DNA from: an uncultured Methanobrevibacter sp.
GTDB lineage: Archaea; Methanobacteriota; Methanobacteria; Methanobacteriales; Methanobacteriaceae
Assembly: GCF_947166415.1 (NCBI RefSeq)
Contig: NZ_CAMVEE010000001.1
Span: 1 to 64,000 of the forward strand
Length of the DNA: 64,000 bases
Direction: 5' to 3'
Shown: positions 55,201-61,700 of the stretch, in pieces
Numbering within the stretch: the stretch's first letter is position 1
How the letters are laid out: every line of letters begins with the position of its first letter
The notes under the pieces: model-generated
Told to the model about the DNA's origin: nothing
The model's input: the letters and a program-made list of their open reading frames with translations, nothing else
Databases searched by the model: none
Translations under genes and position numbers: made by a program

Positions 55201-56898
55201 TTCATCAAAGGTTCCGTCATCTGATGAAACTGTTGCAGGAACATCAATTAAACAAGCAGCATCCTGAGAAACCAATTTAACATCAATAGTAATAGGTTTG
55301 CCTGTTTCAAAGGTTGTAGCTGCAGTTGATAAGCTAAGGTATGCGTATGAACCTGCTTGTTCTGCGTTTGTTAAGTTTAATTCTGTAGGAGTTAGGTCTT
55401 TTGTTGTGTCGTTTTGACCCCACCAGTTGTTTTCTAAGGTAGCGTTTGCCGGTGCTTTAATGTTGACCGCTCCGAGACCGTCTAGAATGATGGAATTGGT
55501 TAAGGTCAGATAGCCGTCGTATTGTTTGATGGATCTGCCGTTGTTGTCTTTGGTTACTTTGTTGCCGTAGAATTTTGAACGGTCGACTATTGTTTGGCCG
55601 TATGCGCAGATTCCTCCGCCGACAGCATAGTTACCGGTGTTGTAAACTTGGTTGTTTGTGAATACTGAATTTGAAACGTTTAATAAGATGTTTCCTTTTT
55701 CAGCATTGACAGCGCCGCTGTATACTGCGGAATTTCCTTCGAAATATGAATTTTTAATTGTTGTGGTTGTTGCTTTCAAGTTGACAGCCGCTCCATATGT
55801 ACTGCCGGTTGAACCTGCAGTGTTGTTGATGAATTGGCAGTTGTCAATTGTTAAAGTAGTTTTGTTAGCCCATATGGCTGCGCCACGTTTATCGGAAGCG
55901 TTTGATACGTCACCATTTATGAATATCAAATTGGACAATAATACATTTTCTGCTTGGATTTTGAATATTCTTCCGGCATTTCTGGCATCGATTACAACAT
56001 TGTTACCCATACCTATAATGGTAACGTTTTTAAGAACTTCTAATCCATTAACATCAGCATCATCCAAGTAATTTACACCATCAGCAATGTAAATAATAGC
56101 ATTGTCTTCAACAGCTGTTAACGCATGACCAATAGTTTTGAATGCTGTTTCTGCAGTGACACCATCATTAGCATCGTCCCCGTTAGCATAATCAACGTAT
56201 GCTTCAGTTAAGGTTTGAGGTTCCGGTGTGTTGGAATTGACGGTGATGAAAACCCATGAATCAACAACTTCAGGGCCACCATACCCATCAAGATATTCAC
56301 CTGAATATTCCGGACCTTCTTCAGCCCTGAATAAAATCTTATAAGGTGTATCGCTAGCAGATAATTTTGAAGAATCAACAGTATAGGTTAATCTATGGTT
56401 ATTTAAATCTTTATATGCAGTAAAACCCCCATTTATATAGACAGTTAAAGGAAAATCCGGTCCCCCAGGATCGCTGCCGCTGCTGTCTACTAAAAAACCG
56501 GTGATTGTTACACTTTCTCCCTCATTAATAGTAAAATCATCTTGATCAAAGTCTATATAAGCTGAAGAAGTAGAGGTCTCATATCCCAACGTATCATCGT
56601 TACTTTCAGCAGCTATACCCCTATTAGCATAACTGCTTTCATTCTCATCACTTATAACGGATACATCGCCGTATCCGTCATCTTGATTTTCAATTGAAAT
56701 AGAATCATCATCATTATAAACAGCCAAATCATTAGTCGAATTATCCAGATCTTCAGCATAAATCGAAGAAACAGATATTACTAACACAAAGATTAAGGTC
56801 AATAATAATAACGAATCTTTAATCTTTTTTTGCAAAAAATTCCTCCTTTCAATTAATAAACAAAGTGAATTAATAAATATTAATAAAAAATTATTCAC
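49285..56898 (-). CDS. giant adhesin-like protein (~2500 aa): parallel beta-helix repeats and Ig-like repeats
   Basis: Signal peptide (KKIKDSLLLLTLIFVLVISVSSIYAE), YVDYANGDDANDGVTAETAFKTIGHAL right-handed beta-helix entry motif three times, Ig-like domains; actual start likely nearer 56835. Confidence 0.9.
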   Translation of the reverse strand: MNNFLLIFINSLCLLIERRNFLQKKIKDSLLLLTLIFVLVISVSSIYAEDLDNSTNDLAVYNDDDSISIENQDDGYGDVSVISDENESSYANRGIAAESNDDTLGYETSTSSAYIDFDQDDFTINEGESVTITGFLVDSSGSDPGGPDFPLTVYINGGFTAYKDLNNHRLTYTVDSSKLSASDTPYKILFRAEEGPEYSGEYLDGYGGPEVVDSWVFITVNSNTPEPQTLTEAYVDYANGDDANDGVTAETAFKTIGHALTAVEDNAIIYIADGVNYLDDADVNGLEVLKNVTIIGMGNNVVIDARNAGRIFKIQAENVLLSNLIFINGDVSNASDKRGAAIWANKTTLTIDNCQFINNTAGSTGSTYGAAVNLKATTTTIKNSYFEGNSAVYSGAVNAEKGNILLNVSNSVFTNNQVYNTGNYAVGGGICAYGQTIVDRSKFYGNKVTKDNNGRSIKQYDGYLTLTNSIILDGLGAVNIKAPANATLENNWWGQNDTTKDLTPTELNLTNAEQAGSYAYLSLSTAATTFETGKPITIDVKLVSQDAACLIDVPATVSSDDGTFDEYTLTLVNGKGDVAFTSTKEGLNSISVNVLGITDKLELTFEEAYPVGQLVDKMVEIDSGVVSGNVEYVAVNPWAATSQLVYVIPENVTNIKSVIVIINDYSGSGAQTYGLYSNVTLNTTNGFEVLAFDTLRMDGFPSFTNDPNVYGFNRHTTRQYSDYQMVFDITDKVSNLNPGDTINIGVKNTKISDLQFDGRIKLISLLFAYDDGDDDNYTYWLNAGQLWTQGSESFNIDTSGYSGKDNNITITSVGLSSQIGAFKINNVNAQPTSVVGGDYYLFMNWDNIAPLFNKGQDTSFFFTCSDVGLYTPSYKANVVLLVATELANEPVLTEVYVDYAKGSDDYLGTTASAPFKTIAHALSVVDDNAIIHIADGVNYLDNVDVDGLNVLKNVTIMGMGNNVVIDARNAGRIFKIQAENVLLSNLIFINGDVSNASDKRGAAIWANKTTLTIDNCQFINNTAGSTGSTYGAAVNLKATTTTIKNSYFEGNSAVYSGAVNAEKGNILLNVSNSVFTNNQVYNTGNYAVGGGICAYGQTIVDRSKFYGNKVTKDNNGRSIKQYDGYLTLTNSIILDGLGAVNIKAPANATLENNWWGQNDTTKDLTPTELNLTNAEQAGSYLYLNLTMYAKGLEVGDVATVNINLFTNEGGNTNVIDLPVTFVPVNGTLNKDSITLVNGRDGEVEYTITGVGNNSVTVDILGIKETISLTPESVISTEVVYVDYEHGSNSNSGTSWDSAVKTIEKAVKIVDNNGIIYVANGVVYLDDSTPATGIAVTKNIKIIGQSIEAVISGNNAKRIFNVNNGFTLTICNLTLTEGYSTAQGGAIFVANGGAVNISDSVISNSRANSAGGAIGSTQGYINNINNVTFINNYAGNMGGAIGLSSGTAANSGITIGNNNKFINNSASHVGSAIGSSNPPIVIGKNNLFDSNRGLTSNGRGTVGSNKITLGTGNVFINNYATQGGALFGNLNSGSATGSYCFFINNTDANGYALRQYGNKANVFTLENCYWGTNTPDFNTIYNKAFYHNAYLVLDVSADKEEVPLGDSAVITIDITKNQNGAQVDVDSLPANVPLTFTVINGNVTPESTVLVKGIASTTYAPESFGDGSVTVNLYSVAETVNFTAPRPDVVISSVTTQWSNGIFAGVNNTFTVKLTNNGGSDVEDLVLEVYSNETGELLANYTIDSLATGATSIALTDPTVRPITEETVWPEAQNHKIKFTFNLKYAGEIISTVSADKILAYDGYFNKSYAYGGHDNIINRNYTINGDIIVATHDASYYADQFIRFRNETWNIETPEGAEIVKVLLYFAYNWDTSYYPNGWNLTFNDRDILNQNISYEMDRGNLGYYGPYNYGLVVFDVTELYNVNDVNSFVINKTGNCALYPSTLFVLYNMTDSDSITDVYFSDVCDVFYPYYNKLGYDELLKTVINFNDIDLTNLDSATLYAFGGSGGYNDADLSFNDLYVSDAYPSSSDKECCPYIFNVTSGISQNNVAMFITSPSSSTVVAYQQVLVVSKKLTPTAISTDIVNGSEIFVGDNLDVAVSVDPDVNGTYSLWIDGVLITDYGVLTVVDGEGSFIILAEDLTIGDHNITVQFDGNGYYKASENATYAITVSKVTNYEMLLDAGNSTPLGSAVNITVTLPTDANGGIVFVSIDGVNYTATVVDGSAVIVGPDNLASGNYTFTVTYTGDEKYASIDNITTVSIAESAEVVIGANYTVCALDDGFAVHIIINTDPAITGNLTVKFNGNEYPVEVVNGTANFTSMKVYSNNYTTDIIYAGSEIYKNSSTTINAVVKASKVSRVNDFNFYYYNNDMGSDSEKGISLIKVVDTDGNPIKKATVTITIMDRYKLKVKTDANGIAKFTKAYKPGTYTVTATHDNKVTKLGNLVLKSVVNVPKVTTVKKSAKSTTLKITLKGTGPIKGKTVVVNFMKKNYRVTTNSNGVALFKFTPDMVAKLGVGKTYKVRVTYRMDSVAQSVKIAK
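53360..53988 (-). repeat. 629-bp direct repeat, copy A
   Basis: Base-by-base reading appears identical to 55346-55974. Confidence 0.93.
55346..55974 (-). repeat. 629-bp direct repeat, copy B
   Basis: Apparently identical to 53360-53988, spacing 1986 bp (662 codons). Confidence 0.93.
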
Positions 56899-57073
56899 TA
56901 ATAATACATATGTTAATAAAAATATGCATATAATTATTATTTACGTTAATACAATATTTATAATTAATCATATTATTACTAAATGGAGAAATTTAAGGAA
57001 ATAATAATACTCAAATAATGTAAAAAAAATAAGATATTTAAAAAAAAGAAAATAAAAGGGTTTTAAAGCAAAA

Positions 57074-57406
57074 TCATCCTTCAACCATGATTAATTTTCC
57101 CGTGGAAGGATCTTTATAGACTTTTCCCATTTCCATATATCCCTGTCCAGAACTGTCAGTTGTATCAGGTGTTTCGTTTAAGACTTGCCCTTCACTAACT
57201 TCAGTGACTTGCTGTGAGTCTTGAATGGCCTGGTTTTGGCTTTGGGAATTATCCTGGAACACTACACTTTGCATATTCCAACTGATTACAACAAAAATCA
57301 ACAGCCCTACTGCAATAACAAGCATTGCATCAACAAGATTTGTTGTTCCAGCCATCGGGTCTTCTTCCCCTTCTGCAAATCTCTTCTTATTTTTCTCTCT
57401 AACCAT
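57074..57406 (-). CDS. DUF2149 family, ExbD-like small membrane protein
   Basis: EEDPMAGTTNLVDAMLVIAVGLLIFVVISW; one TM with embedded Asp, followed by extracytoplasmic tail. Confidence 0.82.
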   Translation of the reverse strand: MVREKNKKRFAEGEEDPMAGTTNLVDAMLVIAVGLLIFVVISWNMQSVVFQDNSQSQNQAIQDSQQVTEVSEGQVLNETPDTTDSSGQGYMEMGKVYKDPSTGKLIMVEG

Positions 57407-57415
57407 TTAAACACC

Positions 57416-58060
57416 CTAATTTTTCAATTTATCCAATATGACATCAGTCAATGCGTCCAAATCAGACAAATATTCTTCATACCATCTGCGTCTTACTTTA
57501 GATACAAAGTATGCGACTGCACCAGAACCGATACCAACAACAGTGGTGTCAAATGCCACTATAATTGCATTTGCCAATGTATTGACATCACCTGCGCCCA
57601 ATGCCGCAAGACCAGGACCCATCGGTATTAAAGTTCCCATCAACCCTAATGTCGGACCGATACGGGTTACGATATCTGTTTTCTCGATTTTTTTTGCAAA
57701 TTTGTTTTCTTCTGCTTCAATCAATTTTCTGGCTAAAGTATGCCTGGCATCTTCAGACAATGTGTTTGCACGCAAAACCTTGATTAAAATCACTTTTTGA
57801 GACTCGTATATTCTAGAATTTTTAACAATATTTAAAATTTCGTCATAAGATGAGGCATTTGATATGGAATAAATAATCTTTTCAAGTGAATCTACTGAAA
57901 TCTTCTTTCTAGAGGTATATTCAGATACCAACCCTCCCAATGTGATTACTGCAAAAATTGCAAAAATGACCAAAAATATTATAACTGGAATTTGTAAGCT
58001 CTGGGAAATCATATTCAACCCAGAAGTAATAATTTCACTGCCCGGAACTGTTGTAACCAT
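57416..58060 (-). CDS. MotA/TolQ/ExbB proton channel family protein
   Basis: VTRIGPTLGLMGTLIPMGPGLAALGAGDVNTLANAIIVAFDTTVVGIGSGAVAYFVSKVRRRWYEEYLSDLD. Confidence 0.93.
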   Translation of the reverse strand: MVTTVPGSEIITSGLNMISQSLQIPVIIFLVIFAIFAVITLGGLVSEYTSRKKISVDSLEKIIYSISNASSYDEILNIVKNSRIYESQKVILIKVLRANTLSEDARHTLARKLIEAEENKFAKKIEKTDIVTRIGPTLGLMGTLIPMGPGLAALGAGDVNTLANAIIVAFDTTVVGIGSGAVAYFVSKVRRRWYEEYLSDLDALTDVILDKLKN

Positions 58061-58066
58061 AAATAA

Positions 58067-58774
58067 TCACCTGAAATTAGTATTTTTCTTTGAAATTATT
58101 CCACCGATTGCCATGAAAGCCAATATAACGATTATTGCAATGCTCACATAATCAACAGAAGCTATTGATATGGCATCCATAGGATTTTGGATCATGGCTG
58201 TGATGTTTGGAAGGAATAATGCTGACAATAAGAAGTAAATTCCTAAAAAGAACATGAAATTACCTAAAACTATTGGATAAGGCTTATTTATAAATTTTAT
58301 TAGGAAATTTGATGCGAAATAGGTTGCCACAATAGTTAAAACCAATGCCAAAGCCACTATGATACTTAAATTCATCAGCCCCAATCCAATTGTAGGAGCT
58401 ACCAACAAAATACTAACAAGAATTGACCCAAAACAACATGGACATGGTGCAATAACCGCCATGCATGTTGCTGCAGTTGTATTTCTTTCAAATACCTTAT
58501 ATTCCCTAATTGTAAATATACCTGCCAATATCATAATGACTGCCATGATTAAAAAGAATTCAAAATTATAGGAATAAATCAAATCAGTAATTTGAGTAGT
58601 GTAAAATGAAGCAATTTCAGTTAAAATTAAAACACCTCCACCATATCCTATTGAAACCAGGAAAAGATATCTTTTAGACATGTTTGCTAATCCAGTAGCT
58701 AAACCCAATTTAATTCCAAAGATTAAAACCGCCGATAAAATACCTAATTGCCATAATAAACTAATTGCATCCAT
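58067..58774 (-). CDS. DUF2162-type multi-pass membrane protein (putative metal transporter)
   Basis: ~6-7 TM segments, intramembrane CMAVIAPCPCCFGSILVSILL motif. Confidence 0.75.
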   Translation of the reverse strand: MDAISLLWQLGILSAVLIFGIKLGLATGLANMSKRYLFLVSIGYGGGVLILTEIASFYTTQITDLIYSYNFEFFLIMAVIMILAGIFTIREYKVFERNTTAATCMAVIAPCPCCFGSILVSILLVAPTIGLGLMNLSIIVALALVLTIVATYFASNFLIKFINKPYPIVLGNFMFFLGIYFLLSALFLPNITAMIQNPMDAISIASVDYVSIAIIVILAFMAIGGIISKKNTNFR

Positions 58775-58782
58775 TTAAACAC

Positions 58783-61700
58783 CTAAATAACTTTATCATT
58801 ATATAATTTATCCAAATCTTTAATTTTCTCTTCCTCATCCTTATTTCTAAAGTAACCTAAAGCAATGACGCCTATTAAACATAAAATTCCAAGCACTGCA
58901 ATTATTGACAGACCCACTTCGCTTGCAGATTGAGATGTGAGTGGATTTATTTCTACCGCTTTTTTAACATCTGCGCCTTCTGAACTGGTGCCACCTATTT
59001 CACATGTTTGACCGTCGACACCAACTGATTGTCCTTCGGAAACTCCTGTTTGACCTTCAGCACCTACACTTGAAGCCACTTGACCTTGTGAGTTGCCATC
59101 AGTTATTGAATTTCCATTGCTTTGTGAGTTGCTTGAACTTTTTGAATTGCTTTGTGAATTTTTTGTTGTTGAATTTGAAGTTATTGTATTTGAAGACTGT
59201 GATCCTTCAACCGGATCTTGAGTAGACGCCTCGCTATTGGAAGGGTCTTCCGTATTTTCAGGAGGGACGTTTTGAGTATTGTTTAAAAATACTGGATTTT
59301 GAGTCGCCTCATACAATTTTGGCAATAGTTGAGCTAAAATATCTGGATTTACATATTGCATAGCCCATTGCATCATTGCAATATTACCGCAACTACAATC
59401 ACAGCAAGCAACACCATTCTGAACAGTGGCCTGAGCCCAGGTGTTTGCGAGATTTCTTATAGTTGCATCATTCGCATTCCAGTACCCATCTTTAATGGAA
59501 GTTAACATTGTTCCACTCATTGAAATAAGTGAATATGCATTGTTTCCACTTTTCAACCAGTCTGTAACGCCTAAATTATATTTATCATTATAATAGGTAT
59601 CATAAACTCTCTCCCATAACTGATTAGTTACGGATGTAGGCCTTGTAACTTGCCAACCGAATAAATCGTTGACAAATTTATTTGAGATATAACGGGCCCC
59701 GCTGTAACCTTCTTCCATCATTCCTTTAATCCATTCTGGATTATCATATCTTGCAGCAAATTCCTGATACATTACTTCTTCCAATGGAGCAATATATGGA
59801 TTGTTCCTATTTGCATACATCAATACGTTAAATTTAGGGGTTTTACCAGAGATTTTCTCAACAGCCATTGATAAACCTCCCCAATAATCAAAGAAGTCAT
59901 CATTATCCAGCACACCATATTGATTTGTATTACGGCTAGCCACAATGGTATCTGAATTGGACAGAGCTCTTAAGAATACTAAAGGATTGGTATCTCCCCA
60001 ATAATTTTTAGAGTACATGTTACCCATTCTTCCCAAATAGAAATCTGCCAATTCATCAGTATCGTTCCAAGTCCAAGACATTGATACCAATTTGGATATT
60101 CCTGCACCATAATCACCATTAGGCGGTGCAAATACTCTTGTAATTGCGCATTCTCCTGCATAAGTCGCATTATAACCAATGCTCAAATAGTACAAGCAAT
60201 CCTCGAGCCAATGTTTAGCAACATAATTGTCTTCCAAAGACTCCCTATAATCACCGCTTACACCGTAATATCCAATTCCTTCCATTATATAGTCAATAGC
60301 TTCCCTTACTTGAGGACCATACTCGCTATTCATTAAAGAATTGTTATTGATGATTGTTAAGTAGGACCTTGCAAGTGCAACTCTAAATGCATTGTCCAAT
60401 ATGATTGTTTGAGAAGAGTATAAATCTCTGAAAAGACCGCTTGTAATTACTGTCACATCAATTCTTTTTTTAGCCCAACCTTCCGGACGGACTAAATCAA
60501 CCAATTTTACAAATTCTGGTATAGGTTTTATCTTTTTACCAGATGTGGATTCATCATCATGATCATGATTATTATCAATTCCTGCACTTGGAGAATCTGT
60601 CCAAACAGGTTTCATACCCAACAAATAAAGAACTGAGGCAACTAAAGCACCATTATCCCTTGCAGTTTCAACACACCATATTCCCATAATGATTTTTTCG
60701 GTTGTGTCATTCAAATCTGATAAAGTTAAAAGCGCTAAAGTCTTAGCATATTCATATGCTTCCTGAGAAGGAAGCTCACAGGATTGGTCCTGGAACATGT
60801 TCCTACCAGTCGGCATGATACTAGGGTTTGCTATAATTTCCCCGCCTTCACTGATTGGGATATATTTACCATTCAAACCATCAAGCATTGCATTTAACTC
60901 TGCGTCGATACTTTCATTGATTAAATTTAAATAACTTTTAGCTAAATTTAAACAGGCGAGTAAGTTGAAAGTATTGAAATTTGAGTTTGAATTTATCAGT
61001 AAATTGTATACTGTTTCAACATCCCAATAAATTAGAGCCTTACATATATCATAACTCTTATTCAATACAAATTCTCTATCGATAGCTGATAAGCCATCAT
61101 AATTTGAAGAGAAGTAACATTTTGAAATTTCATCAAATAAGTTGGTTTCACCCTTGTTATTGTCCATGGTAAAGTCAAATGACATCATGACTGAAACTGT
61201 CGATGCCAAATCCTTTTCGTTCCAATATTTACCAATTGCATGAAGACCTAATGGATATATTGTAGACTGAAGCGATTTTAAAAACTTATTGACTTTATTT
61301 ACCAAATCGTCTGAAGTCAAGTTTAGAACTTCATCCTTGGACAAGCCAAGATTCATTGAATAGTCATTATCAACAATCAAATTGCGCAATTCATTGCTTA
61401 TCCTGTCTTTGGAATTTTGATTGTTTGAATCTAAATATTGGTCGACTAATCTTGCGGCAAGTGTTAAATTGCCATATAACTGAGTATAAGCTAGTGGAGA
61501 GGTTAAGTGAGAAATCAATACGGCGAACCCTCTTCTTTTAGCTTGAATAGCTTCTCCTAAACCATCTGTGATATAGAAATATAATTGAGGAACCTCACCT
61601 ACAACAACAGATCCGTAATCTGTTGAAGACAAAAGAATTTCCTTGCCTGGCAGCCACTCATGAGTTGCGTGCCTTCCAGTAAATACCATTGCATCAGAGT

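Noticed and set aside
53666-56071. Plus-strand ORFs 53666-54085 and 55652-56071 with near-identical 139-aa products
   Set aside because: They are antisense to the giant adhesin and identical only because they lie in the 629-bp repeat; no RBS or plausible protein features.
45333-56898. Adhesin repeats as a CRISPR-like array
   Set aside because: Repeats are long, coding, in frame and widely spaced; no short regular repeat-spacer pattern.
59004-59225. Plus-strand ORF opposite the CobN-like linker
   Set aside because: Antisense to a low-complexity coding region, which commonly yields spurious ORFs.
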